Below are positions 43,305 through 54,100 of a stretch of DNA of 64,000 nucleotides, piece after piece (position 1 is the stretch's first letter; each line of letters starts with the position of its first letter). A program made the position numbers and the translations under genes. The notes under the pieces are model-generated. The model saw nothing but the letters and a program-made list of their open reading frames with translations, did no database searches and was not told where the DNA came from. This stretch comes from Edaphobacter aggregans DSM 19364. GTDB taxonomy: Bacteria; Acidobacteriota; Terriglobia; Terriglobales; Acidobacteriaceae. The stretch spans positions 107,426 through 171,425 of the forward strand of contig NZ_JQKI01000013.1 in NCBI RefSeq assembly GCF_000745965.1. Reading direction: 5' to 3'.

Positions 43305-45454
43305 CGGTCCGGTCCTGCCTCGTGCAGAGGTTTCGCGTCCTGCACCGATCGCGGTTCGCGCAGAGCGAGCCAGTCCTTCTGATAGGCAAAGCTGACGGCC
43401 ATCAGCAACGCACCGAGCCCGAGAAAACTGACCACGCGATAGCCCTGGCTGAGATTGCGCATGTCGTACACGAACGTCTTCCCGATCGTGAAGACCAGCA
43501 GGATAAGCGCCTGCCAGCGGATGAATGCAGTTCGCTTCCAGAATCCGACAGCCAGCAGAATAGCTCCGTAGACCATCAGAAACGCCGAGACAGCGAGCGC
43601 CTGCTGAAGCTGTGCGTCGGGATTGGATGACGTCACCGGCCATAGCGCTTCGATTTCGCGGACACCTGTGAGCAGAGCCACGACGTTGATCGCAATCAGG
43701 GTGCCCCCGGAGAGCTGCGCCCACAGCAGCGTCGTCTCATCACCGAGCGCGATGCGAAGCGAAGCGTATGCCACACCCGCCAGTAGAGCGATGCCGATCA
43801 ACGCCATGCCGAAGTCCGCGCTCACAAACGCCGCATGCGGCTGAATGCCATAGCGCGACGTCAGAATCTCTCGCAGGCTGAGCAGCATTGCGACCACATT
43901 CGCCGCAATCATCGCGATGAAGGCGAACTGCGACCACGCCGGCCACGACGCGCGATCCACGCGCCGTGTGCGCAACGCCAGCCACACCGATGCGCCGAAC
44001 GCCGCCGCGCCAATCAGAGCGGTCGCAACACTATGGTTGAAGATCGAATCCACCACTCCCGCGCCGAACCAGATCGGCATCGCGATCACCCCGCCCAGCC
44101 CCAGCACAAACGAGCCCGCAGAGAGCCAGCGCAGCACTCTGCTGGGATTTGCAGATGACGACCCTGCCGCGCCATCTGCGTGCGACCTCGCGACGCGCAC
44201 CGCCACCCACAGCAGCGAGACGCCCTCCACCAGCCACGCCACGGTAATCCAGTGGCCCGACGCCTTCAGCGGAATCGCAATCGTCAGAAAAACCACCGCC
44301 AGCGACAGATGCATCGCTGCGGAAACCGGGCCCTGCGGCATTCGCATGATCAGCAGATAAACCGCCGCAAGGATCAGCATCAGCCAGGGCAAAAACCAGT
44401 GGCGGCCGGAGTCCTGCATCACAGAGTAAAGCGCCAGCGAGACAAACGCCGCACTGCCAAGCGGCAGCAGGATCTCGGTCAACACATGGCCGAACGAACG
44501 CATTCGCGCTGCAGCAGCCTCGCCCTTCTTCGTCGCGAGTCCGAGCGGCACGCTGGCAAAGACGACGAAGAACAGGCCGACGAAGATCGTCGTCACCGCG
44601 AACGCCGGCTCCTCGTAGAACTTCGAGTACCAGCCGATGAAGTACCCCACCGTGATGGGAAATGCCCCCAGCAACAACCGCTGCCACGGCTTCATTCGAA
44701 CAAGCACAACGGTCGCGACGTCGATCGCCAGCAGATAGGTGAAGAGAAAGATCTCGTGGTTGCCTCCGGTCGACAGCAGCAGAGGCGTAGCCAGTCCGCC
44801 CACCAGGGCGTAGGCGGCCAGCAGTTCGGCGTCCTGCACCCACGCCATGTAGGCGTTCCACGCCGTCACCAGGATCATGCCGCCCAGCGCGGCCTCCGCA
44901 GGCAGCAGATGGTAGAGCTGAAACGCCGCCCACAGCGACAGGTACAACACACCGGTGCCGATCGCCTTCAGCGAGTAGGAGAATGCAGGAAAGCCCTTGC
45001 GGCGGAATCGCTCCGACCAGAGGACAAGTCCCGCGCCCGCCGCCAGCCCGATCAGGATGCGGCCGACCGGCCCGATCCAGTGGTTGTCGATGGCGAGCTT
45101 CAAAAACAGCGCCGCCCCGAAGAGCACGGCGACGATGCCGATGCGGTTGAATACCTGCGCGCCCAGGCGGCTCTCCAGCGACGACGAGGGCCGCGCGTCC
45201 GCAATCGCAACCGGCGGCGCAGGAGGCAGCGGAACGGGCCCTGCCATGCCATCCTCACTACCTGCCTTCGAGGGAGCCTCCGCAGTAGCCGCCGGCCGTG
45301 GAGGCGGAGCAGCCGGAGCGGGTGCGGCAGCCCGCATCGCTGCAAGCTCACGCTCCAGAGCATCGACACGCGCTACCAGCAGACGGACCTCCGCTGCGAC
45401 TCCGGCGTCTTCGGCACCACGCTGCGGTTGCTGGGGAACGTCCTCCGAGCCCAT
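43301..45454 (-). CDS. DUF2339 polytopic membrane protein
   Basis: Very hydrophobic 717-residue protein of the DUF2339 family (function unknown). It starts with a coiled-coil segment (about 20-43, VRLLVARVDALERELAAM) and a Pro/Ala linker, then SRLGAQVFNRIGIVAVLFGAALFLK, the family's N-terminal signature. About twenty predicted transmembrane helices follow. The coiled coil could mediate oligomerisation. It forms a transcription unit with DUF3999 and is divergent from the REC-HPt gene (73 nt between starts). Confidence 0.85.
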   Translation of the reverse strand: MGSEDVPQQPQRGAEDAGVAAEVRLLVARVDALERELAAMRAAAPAPAAPPPRPAATAEAPSKAGSEDGMAGPVPLPPAPPVAIADARPSSSLESRLGAQVFNRIGIVAVLFGAALFLKLAIDNHWIGPVGRILIGLAAGAGLVLWSERFRRKGFPAFSYSLKAIGTGVLYLSLWAAFQLYHLLPAEAALGGMILVTAWNAYMAWVQDAELLAAYALVGGLATPLLLSTGGNHEIFLFTYLLAIDVATVVLVRMKPWQRLLLGAFPITVGYFIGWYSKFYEEPAFAVTTIFVGLFFVVFASVPLGLATKKGEAAAARMRSFGHVLTEILLPLGSAAFVSLALYSVMQDSGRHWFLPWLMLILAAVYLLIMRMPQGPVSAAMHLSLAVVFLTIAIPLKASGHWITVAWLVEGVSLLWVAVRVARSHADGAAGSSSANPSRVLRWLSAGSFVLGLGGVIAMPIWFGAGVVDSIFNHSVATALIGAAAFGASVWLALRTRRVDRASWPAWSQFAFIAMIAANVVAMLLSLREILTSRYGIQPHAAFVSADFGMALIGIALLAGVAYASLRIALGDETTLLWAQLSGGTLIAINVVALLTGVREIEALWPVTSSNPDAQLQQALAVSAFLMVYGAILLAVGFWKRTAFIRWQALILLVFTIGKTFVYDMRNLSQGYRVVSFLGLGALLMAVSFAYQKDWLALREPRSVQDAKPLHEAGPDR

Positions 45455-45490
45455 GAAGTCTACTGTACCGCCTGCACAGGGCCCGTGACA

Positions 45491-45519
45491 TCGAAAACCT
45501 GGGCGCTCTCTGTTACTCT
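45491..45519 (+). promoter_or_regulatory. Candidate promoter of the REC-HPt gene, near-leaderless
   Basis: TCGAAA (45491-45496, 4/6), 17-nt spacer, TACTCT (45514-45519). The ATG lies 8 nt after the hexamer and no Shine-Dalgarno sequence is present. Confidence 0.45.
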
Positions 45520-45527
45520 TTGCCCAC

Positions 45528-46298
45528 ATGCCCAACAAGCTGCCGTTCCGCATCCTCGTGATCGACGATGACGCGCTGAGCCGCGAACTACTCACGCTTC
45601 TGCTCCTGCGCGAAGGCTACGCCGTCGACGCCGCAGAGTCCGGCGACGCCGCGCTCGAAGCCCTCGGCGTGCAAGGCATCGCCTCGCCCGACGCCGTCCT
45701 TGTTGATCTGCAGATGCCCGGAACTCGAGGCAGCTCGCTCGCCCATCGCCTCCGCGAAGTCTGCGGCGGTGCTCGTCTCATCGCCATCAGCGCAAGCGTT
45801 TCCTCAGGCGGAGACGCCGACGGCTACGACGCCTTTCTTCTGAAGCCCTTCTCGGCCGAGGCCCTGGCCGCTGCACTCCAGGGCATCCCTTCGCCTCCAG
45901 AGGAACCGGTTCGCCAGAATGTAACCGTACTCGATCAGAATGTATACAGGATGCTTGCGGAGTCCATGCGGCCGGAGCCGCTCGCCCAACTCTATAACCT
46001 GTGCCTTACCGATGTAAGGGGGCGCTTGGCTGCGATGCGAGACGCCGCAGCGCGCGGAGACGACGCGACCTATCGCCGCGAGGCCCACGCCATCAAGGGA
46101 GGCACCGGAATGGTGGGAGCCATCGAACTGCAAACTCTTGCAACCACCTCGGAAAACAATGGGATACCTGCTAATTATGTAGCTACGCTCAATGAATTCC
46201 TTCTGGCCTGTGATCGGCTCCGGCGTATGCTGATCGCACGCAAAACTGTACCGGACCCGAGCTCCGCTGCCGAGGTCGCAAGGAGAAGCCACGCATGA
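45528..46298 (+). CDS. Response regulator with receiver and HPt domains
   Basis: Signalling protein of 256 residues. The receiver domain (about 7-118) has acidic residues Asp13-15, phospho-acceptor Asp60 (VLVDLQMPG) and Lys106 (LLKPF). A C-terminal HPt domain (about 140-235) carries the likely phosphorylated His187 in EAHAIKGG. A REC-HPt protein without kinase can pass phosphate from a hybrid kinase to another receiver. It overlaps the following NarL-type regulator by 4 nt (ATGA), the probable recipient. No histidine kinase is nearby. Confidence 0.87.
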   Translation: MPNKLPFRILVIDDDALSRELLTLLLLREGYAVDAAESGDAALEALGVQGIASPDAVLVDLQMPGTRGSSLAHRLREVCGGARLIAISASVSSGGDADGYDAFLLKPFSAEALAAALQGIPSPPEEPVRQNVTVLDQNVYRMLAESMRPEPLAQLYNLCLTDVRGRLAAMRDAAARGDDATYRREAHAIKGGTGMVGAIELQTLATTSENNGIPANYVATLNEFLLACDRLRRMLIARKTVPDPSSAAEVARRSHA

Positions 46299-47002
46299 AG
46301 GAATCCGTAAAGAAGGCCGACATCGCCCCCACTGGAGTAGCGTCTATTCGTGTCGTCGTCGCTGACGACCATCCTGTCGTTCGGTTTGGCGTAAAGAACA
46401 TGCTGGAGAGCGAGCCCGGATTCCAGGTCGTCGGCGAGGCTGAGGACGGCGACGTCGCCATCACCGAGACCCTTGAGCTTGAGCCCGACATCCTTCTGCT
46501 CGACGTGCAGATGCCGCGGCTGCCCGGCCTCGAGGCCCTGCGCGCCATCATGAGCAAGTCGCCACGCGTCAAGATCATCATGCTCACCAGCACCATCTCC
46601 ACCCAGCAGATCATCGAAGCGCTGCAGATCGGCGCACGCGGCATTGTGCTGAAGGATGCCGTCGCCGGCGACCTCTCCAAGTCCATGCGCGCCGTGCTCT
46701 CCGGCGACTACTGGATCGGCGGCGAGCGCGTCGTCAACCTGGTGGCCGCGCTCAACGAGCTGATGAAGCAGGCCGCCGCCGCGCCGGAGAAGAAGACCTA
46801 CGGTCTCACTCCGCGCGAGCTCGAGGTCGTCACCTGCATCGTCGAGGGATGCAGCAACAAGGACGTCGCCAAGCAGTTTGCCATCAGCGAAGAGACCGTG
46901 AAGCGTCATCTCTCGAACATCTTCGACAAGACCGGCGTCTCCACGCGGCTCGAACTCGCACTCTTCGCTATCGCTCACAAGCTCGTCACGCTCGACAGCT
47001 AG
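46295..47002 (+). CDS. NarL/LuxR-family response regulator
   Basis: Two-domain transcription factor, 235 residues. The receiver has Asp24-Asp25 and phospho-acceptor Asp70 (LLDVQMPRLPG), then T/S and Lys in LTSTIS and VLKDAV. The C-terminal LuxR-type helix-turn-helix (about 165-228) contains LTPRELEVVTCIVEGCSNKDVAKQFAISEETVKRH-type motif; residues VKRHLSNIFDKTGVSTR are the recognition part. It is co-translated with the REC-HPt protein; targets are unknown. Confidence 0.92.
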   Translation: MKESVKKADIAPTGVASIRVVVADDHPVVRFGVKNMLESEPGFQVVGEAEDGDVAITETLELEPDILLLDVQMPRLPGLEALRAIMSKSPRVKIIMLTSTISTQQIIEALQIGARGIVLKDAVAGDLSKSMRAVLSGDYWIGGERVVNLVAALNELMKQAAAAPEKKTYGLTPRELEVVTCIVEGCSNKDVAKQFAISEETVKRHLSNIFDKTGVSTRLELALFAIAHKLVTLDS

Positions 47003-47061
47003 TCCGGCTCGCGGCAGCATGCATTTCGGGCCGGCGGCAGCCATTCCGTTAAGATGGAGGT

Positions 47062-48087
47062 ATGAGCGAGCACGCATCCCACACGGAAACCCTTACAGAT
47101 TTGCTGGTCATCGGCGCAGGCCCGACAGGTCTCGCCTGTGCCATCGAGGCCCAGCGCGCGGGCTTCAAGGCCGTGCTCGTCGACAAGGGCTGCCTCTGCA
47201 ACTCGCTCTTTCACTACCCGTCGAACATGATCTTCTTCACGACGCCGGAGCTGCTGGAGATCGGCGACATGCCCTTCCCCAGCCCCAATCAGAAGCCGAA
47301 CCGCGATGAAGCGCTCGAGTACTACCGCAAGGTCGCCGAGCACTACCGCCTCGATGTACGCCAGTACGAGACCGTCGAACGCGTGACCGGCGCTGATGGC
47401 AACTTCACCGTCCACACCGTCGACCGCTTCGGACGTCCGCTCGCGCATCGCGCCCGCAAGCTCGTCATCGCCACCGGCTACTATGATCTGCCGAACTACC
47501 TCAACATCCCCGGCGAGAACCTCAGCAAGGTCTTCCACTACTACCACGACCCGCACCCCTACTTCGGGCTCGACGTCCTCGTCGTCGGCGGCAAAAACTC
47601 CGCGGCCATCGCTGCGCTCGACCTCTGGCGCCACGGCGCGCGCGTCACGCTCGTCCACCGCGGCTCCGAGATGCACCGCCACGTCAAGTACTGGATCCTG
47701 CCCGACATCAACAACCGCATAAAGAACAGCGAGATCACGGCCTTCTTCTCAACCACCCTCGAGCGAATCACCGAAGACGAGGTCACGCTCCGCACGCCCG
47801 AAGGCGAGCGCACGCTGCCCAATCACTTCGTCTTCGCGCTCACCGGCTATCGGCCCGACTTCGAGTTCCTCGAGGCGCTCGGCGTCAAACTCGACGAGGA
47901 CAACGACCGCTGCCCAGTCTGCGATCCAGCAACGCTCGAGAGCAACGTCCCCGGCATCTACCTCGCCGGAGTCGTCGTCGCCGGCGAGCGCACCAACGAG
48001 ATCTTCATCGAGAACGGACGCTTCCACGGCAAGCAGATCGCCGCCGACCTGCAGGCGAAGAGCGTCTCCGCCGCAGCCTTCGATTGA
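47062..48087 (+). CDS. ypdA: YpdA-family FAD/NAD(P)H disulfide reductase
   Basis: Putative bacillithiol-disulfide reductase. The 341-residue flavoprotein has the FAD-binding GAGPTGLACAIEAQRAG (18-34), FHYYHDPHPYFGLDVLVVGGKNSA (NAD(P)H domain) and FALTGYRPDFEFL, all typical of YpdA. The HYPSNMIFFTTPE and FIENGRFHG segments also match. In well-studied Firmicutes YpdA a functional Cys follows GGGP; here that position is Thr22. The nearest cysteines are Cys44 and Cys46. TAAGAT and GGAGG precede the ATG. It converges with the ABC permease gene, 5 nt apart. Confidence 0.86.
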   Translation: MSEHASHTETLTDLLVIGAGPTGLACAIEAQRAGFKAVLVDKGCLCNSLFHYPSNMIFFTTPELLEIGDMPFPSPNQKPNRDEALEYYRKVAEHYRLDVRQYETVERVTGADGNFTVHTVDRFGRPLAHRARKLVIATGYYDLPNYLNIPGENLSKVFHYYHDPHPYFGLDVLVVGGKNSAAIAALDLWRHGARVTLVHRGSEMHRHVKYWILPDINNRIKNSEITAFFSTTLERITEDEVTLRTPEGERTLPNHFVFALTGYRPDFEFLEALGVKLDEDNDRCPVCDPATLESNVPGIYLAGVVVAGERTNEIFIENGRFHGKQIAADLQAKSVSAAAFD

Positions 48088-48091
48088 CCGC

Positions 48092-48958
48092 CTAGCCGAT
48101 CACCCGGCGGAAAAAGCCCCTGATTCCGAGCCACGTCAGCAGCACCAGGAAGAAGACCAGCATTCCCAGGATCAGCGCCGGATCCATATGCGGCATCGGC
48201 GTCAGCGCCGAGCGCAGTCCCTCGCTCATGTACACGATCGGGTTCACCATCACGCCCATCTGCAGCCACTTGATGCGATCGAGCGCCGCCCACGGATAGT
48301 AGACGCAGCCTAGAAACGTGATCGGCATCACCACCACGCCGAAGATCAGGCCGATCTGCTGCGGCTTCACGCTGGTGCCGATCGTCAACCCCAGCGCGCC
48401 CGAGGTCAGGCTGGCGAGCACAAGCACTGTGATCAGGTACGGCCAGTTGGTGACGTGCGCCACCACCGGCGTCGTGGGAATGTAGTACGCCAGCGGGAAG
48501 ACCACCGCCGCAGCGATGATGCTCTGCATCGCCGAGAAGGATATCTTCTCGATCGCAATCGCAGCCACCGGCAGCGGACACATCACGCGGTCGTCGATCT
48601 CGCGCGTCACGCCGAACTCCTGCGCCAGCGGAAGCGCAACCGCAGCAATGCCGCTGAACATGATCGCCACCGCCATCAGCCCCGGCAGCAGCACCGTGCT
48701 GAAGTTTCCCCCCGCCATCGCTGCCGTCGGATTCATCGCCGCGCCCCCGCTCATGTGCGGCATGATGAACGTGAACACAAACAGAAACAGCAGCGGGTTC
48801 ATGCACACGCGAATCACGAACGGAAAAAGCTCGCGCCGCAGCACGTGCAGGTCGCGCAGAAACAGTCCCGCGAAGGCGCGCGCATACTGCGTCGTCTTCG
48901 AACTGCCCGCCGACGCGGGAGCCGGAGTCGCGGCTTCGATGGTTGCCAAATCTGCCAT
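48092..48958 (-). CDS. ABC-2-type transporter permease
   Basis: The 288-residue membrane protein has six hydrophobic segments (first around 43-65, last near the C terminus) and belongs to the ABC-2 permease family that pairs with the ATPase encoded 8 nt upstream. The segment RDLHVLRRELFPFVIRVCMNPLLFLFVFTF marks the N-terminal cytoplasmic/TM1 boundary. It likely exports a drug, lipid or polysaccharide; the substrate is unknown. It is last in a four-gene leftward locus. Confidence 0.87.
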   Translation of the reverse strand: MADLATIEAATPAPASAGSSKTTQYARAFAGLFLRDLHVLRRELFPFVIRVCMNPLLFLFVFTFIMPHMSGGAAMNPTAAMAGGNFSTVLLPGLMAVAIMFSGIAAVALPLAQEFGVTREIDDRVMCPLPVAAIAIEKISFSAMQSIIAAAVVFPLAYYIPTTPVVAHVTNWPYLITVLVLASLTSGALGLTIGTSVKPQQIGLIFGVVVMPITFLGCVYYPWAALDRIKWLQMGVMVNPIVYMSEGLRSALTPMPHMDPALILGMLVFFLVLLTWLGIRGFFRRVIG

Positions 48959-48966
48959 ATCTCTCG

Positions 48967-49908
<942 letters not shown>

Positions 49909-49960
49909 AGCGATCTCTCCCCCGGTGCGCAACATTTCTATTATATGAAACGCAACGGGA

Positions 49961-51166
49961 TTACTGCTGCATCTGCGGCTGGACCTTCGCTCCATCGACC
50001 ACGGCATCGCCCGGGCTCAGAACGACGACGTCGCCCGCCTTCACGCCACTGACTATCTCGGTCGCGGTACCCAGGTCGCGGCCCAGCACGATCGAGCGGA
50101 AGTGGGCAACATTATCGCCATCCACCACCACAGCCTGCGGGCCTGCCAGACGGATCACCAGGGCGTTCGCCGGCAACAGCACCGGCGCCGCGCCTCCAGG
50201 AGGCAGATCGAAGATCGCCGTCGCGTACATGCCGGGCAGAATGCGCCCGTCGTTCTTCAGATCGACCTCCACCAGCAGCGTCCGTGTGCTCGGATCGATG
50301 CTCTGGCTCGTCCGCGCCACCACGCCGGTATACACCTTGCCCGGAAGCTCACGGAATGTCACCTGTGCAACATGGCCGTTCGTCAGCCCGACCGCGCTTG
50401 CCTGAGGCACATTCGCAAAAACACGCACCCTGTCCGCCTGGCCGATCGTAAACATCTCGGTCACGCCGGTCTGGCTGCCCGAGCTGATCAGCGACCCGCG
50501 GTCGATGCCGCGCGAAAGAATCACTCCGTCGAACGGCGCCACCACGTGGGAGAACGAGGCCTGCTCCGTCAGCGAGCGCACATTCGCCTCACCCGCCGCG
50601 ATGTTCGCCTTCGCCGCTTCCACATTCGCCGTGTCGGCGTCGGCCTGTGCCAGGCGCTGGTCTGCATCCTGCTGTGAGACAACGCCCTCCTTCACCAGCC
50701 CCTGCCAACGCTCGTTCGTCACCTTCGAGAGCGCGGCATTGGCCAGCATCTGCTGCAGCTGGGCCTTCTGCTGCAGAACCGTGGCCCTCGCCTGCATCAG
50801 CGCCTGCGCCGTCTGCGGATCGTCGATCTCAGCCAGCAGCTGGCCCCTGCGCACACGGTCGCCGATATCCACGTACCGCGCCGTCACGTAGCCTGAAGTG
50901 CGCGCGTAGATCGGCGTCTGATCGAACGCCTGCACCGTCGCCGGCAGCTCGATGTGCCCGCCGGACGCGCCATCCTTGAGCTTCGTCACCAGCGCCGTCG
51001 GAGGGCCCGCCGCGACTCGCGCCTCGGCCTCCAGCGTGTCGCGATGCCGCAGCTTCGGAATCAGGAACATGACTCCAATCGCGATGAGCAGCAGAAAGAA
51101 TGCCGTCATCCCCACGTAGGGTGCGCGGCTGGAGCGGTCAGTATCGGCCTTGGCGTATTGCGTCAT
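49961..51166 (-). CDS. RND periplasmic adaptor (membrane fusion protein)
   Basis: Links an inner-membrane RND pump to an outer-membrane channel. The 401-residue protein has one N-terminal membrane anchor (about 20-41), biotinyl-lipoyl halves (GHIELPATVQAFDQTPIYARTSGYV and the matching HVVAPFDGVIL), an alpha-helical hairpin (about 110-185) and a beta-barrel. ATG at 51166 with GAGTGAGG upstream is chosen; a GTG at 51175 is in frame. It is downstream of the RND permease (22 nt), reversed from the usual adaptor-first order. Confidence 0.92.
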   Translation of the reverse strand: MTQYAKADTDRSSRAPYVGMTAFFLLLIAIGVMFLIPKLRHRDTLEAEARVAAGPPTALVTKLKDGASGGHIELPATVQAFDQTPIYARTSGYVTARYVDIGDRVRRGQLLAEIDDPQTAQALMQARATVLQQKAQLQQMLANAALSKVTNERWQGLVKEGVVSQQDADQRLAQADADTANVEAAKANIAAGEANVRSLTEQASFSHVVAPFDGVILSRGIDRGSLISSGSQTGVTEMFTIGQADRVRVFANVPQASAVGLTNGHVAQVTFRELPGKVYTGVVARTSQSIDPSTRTLLVEVDLKNDGRILPGMYATAIFDLPPGGAAPVLLPANALVIRLAGPQAVVVDGDNVAHFRSIVLGRDLGTATEIVSGVKAGDVVVLSPGDAVVDGAKVQPQMQQ

Positions 51167-51188
51167 CGTCCTCACTCAATGGTGCCAC

Positions 51189-54100
51189 CTACTCGGGCAC
51201 CTCTTCCATATGCATCTTTGCGACTTCATGGCTGCGCAGGCGGCTGTAGATCAGCGGCACGATCAGCAGCGTCGTAAAGGTGGCAACCATCAGGCCGCCG
51301 ATCACGGCGCGCCCCAGCGGAGCGTTCTGTTCGCCGCCCTCTCCCAGCCCCAGCGACATCGGCAGCATACCGATGATCATCGCGAACGCCGTCATCAGCA
51401 CCGGGCGCAGGCGCGTCGCTCCGGCCGAGGCCGCCGCCTCCACCGCGTTCATTCCGGCTGCGCGCTGATCGTTGGCAAACGTCACCATCAGGATCGAGTT
51501 CGCCGTCGCCACGCCCACCGTCATGATCGCGCCCATCAGCGAGGGCACACTGAAGGTCGTGCCGCTCAGAAACAGCATCCATAGAATGCCGCAGGCAGCG
51601 CCGGGCAGCGCCGTCAGAATGATGAAGGGGTCCAGCCAGCTCTGGAAGTTCACCACCATCAGCAGGTACACCAGCAGCACCGCGAAGATCATTCCCATTC
51701 CCAGGCCCGTAAAGGACTCGCGCATGCTCTTCACCTGCCCGCGCATCGTGATCTGCGTTCCCGGAGGAACCTGCTTCTGGTACTTCGCGATGATCCTGTC
51801 GATGTCGCGCGCAACTCCGCCGAGGTCGCGTCCATGTGCGCTCGCGAACACGTCGAAGACCGGCTGCACGTTATAGTGGTTCGTGATTGCCGGACTGAAC
51901 TGATGCTCCACACGCGCCAGATTGTTGAGCAGTTGCGGACCTGGTGCCGCAAGCGACGACGAATCCGTCACCACGCCGCGCGCCGGGCCTGTCCCCGTCA
52001 CCGGAATGCTCGTCAGCTTATCGATCGAATCCATCTGGTACTGCGGAGTCTGGACGACAACCGAATAATTCACGCCGTTCTGCGGATTCAGCCAGTAGTT
52101 GGGTGACGCCTGCCCGCTCCCCGCCAGCGCGTACAGCATGCTGTTGGCTACGTTGCCCTCGGTCAATCCAATCGTCTGTGCGCGGCTGCGGTCCACGTTC
52201 ACTCGCAGCTCTGGAGAATAGACCACCTGATTGATGTGAACATCGGTCGCCCCCGGAACACCCGCCACCTCCTGACGGATCTTCTTCGCGACTTCGTAGT
52301 TCGGATAGAACGCGCGCCCGCTGATCTGAATGTCGATCGGCGCCGGCAGGCCGAAGTTCAAGATCTGGTTCACGATGTCCGACGCCTGGAAATAAAACGT
52401 GACATCGGGAAATCTCTTGTTCAGAATCTCGCGCAGCTTACGCCGGTACTCCACCGTCGGACGGTGACCCTCGTTCAACGACACCAGAACCTCGCCGTCC
52501 TGCACCTCCGTCAGGCTGCCGTCACCGAACGCAAGATTGAAGCTGCCGTTCGGAATCCCGATGTCGTCCAGAACCAGCCCAAGCTCCTTCTGCGGAATCA
52601 CCTCGCGAATCGTAGCATCCACCTGGCCGAAGATGCGCTCGACCTCCTCGATCCGCGTACCCGGTGCGGCCCGCACATGCAGTCGGAACGTTCCCGCATC
52701 CACATCCGGGAAGAAGTCCTGCCCAATGTACGGAAGCAGGCACGCCGAGATGGCGATGAAGACGGCGAAGCAGCCCAGGGATGCCGCCGCGTGCCCCAGC
52801 ACCCAGTCCAGCACACGGGTGTAGCGCACGCGAAAACGCTCAAACGCCGCATTGAAGCGGAAGTGTACCTTCCATATCCAGTTCGCATTCTTCGGAGCCG
52901 CGGCGTGCTCCTCGCCCGGCTCGTGCTCCTGGTACATCTCCACTTCGCTGGAGAGGAGGAACTTCACCATCGTCGGAACCAGCGTTCGCGACAGCAGATA
53001 GCTCGCCAGCATCGCAAACACCACGGCCATGCCCAGCGGCGTGAACAGGCTCTTCGCCGCGCCCGACAGAAACACCACCGGCACAAACACAATGCAGATC
53101 GCCAGCGTCGAGACAAATGCCGGAACCGCAATCTGCGCCGCGCCATCCAGGATCGCCGGCTCGATCTCCTTGCCCTGCCCGAGATTGCGATGGATGTTCT
53201 CGATCTCTACCGTCGCGTCATCCACCAGGATGCCGACCGCCAGCCCCAGCCCGCCCAGCGTCATCGTGTTCAGCGTCTGCCCCAGGAACTTCATCACGAT
53301 GATCGAGGTCAGGATCGACAACGGAATCGAGATCGCCACAATCAGAGTGCTGCGCCAGCTTCCCAGGAACAGCAGGATCATCAGCGCCGTCAGACTCGCC
53401 GCGATGACCGCCTCCTTCACCACTCCCTCAAGCGCCGCCCGCACAAACAGCGACTGATCAAACTGCAGATCGATCTTCAGGTCCTTCGTCAGTCCTGCCT
53501 GAATCACCGGCAGCCGCTCCCGCACCCGCTTCACGATGTCCAGCGTCGAGGCCGACGCCGCCTTCATGATCGTCAGCAGCACCGCCCGCTGCCCGTTGAC
53601 CCGGACGATGTTCTGCTGAATCGCAAATCCTTCATGCACGTGACCGATATCGCGTATGTACACCATCGCTCCGTTCACGCTCTTGATCGGCATATCGTTC
53701 AGCTGTTCCAGCACCTGCGGACTCGCGTTCGTCCGCACAATGTAGTCCGTCGTCCCGATCTTCGCCGTGCCTGCCGGAAGAATCAGGTTCTGCGCCGTCA
53801 GCGCATTCACCACATCCGTCGGCGAAAGACCCTTCGCATACAGCTGCCCAACATCCAGATCCACCATGATCTGGCGCGCCTTGCCGCCATAAGGCGCCGG
53901 AACCTGCGCACCCTGCACCGTCGCCAGTTGCGTGCGGACAAACTGCAACCCAAGGTCGTACAGGTCCGACTCCGACAGCTTGTCGCTCGACATGACCGCC
54001 TGCAGAATCGGCACATTCGACGCGCTAAACTGCAGCACAAATGGGGGTGTGGTCCCCGGAGGCAGAACCCGCAGAATCGTCTGGTTGACCGCCGTCACCT

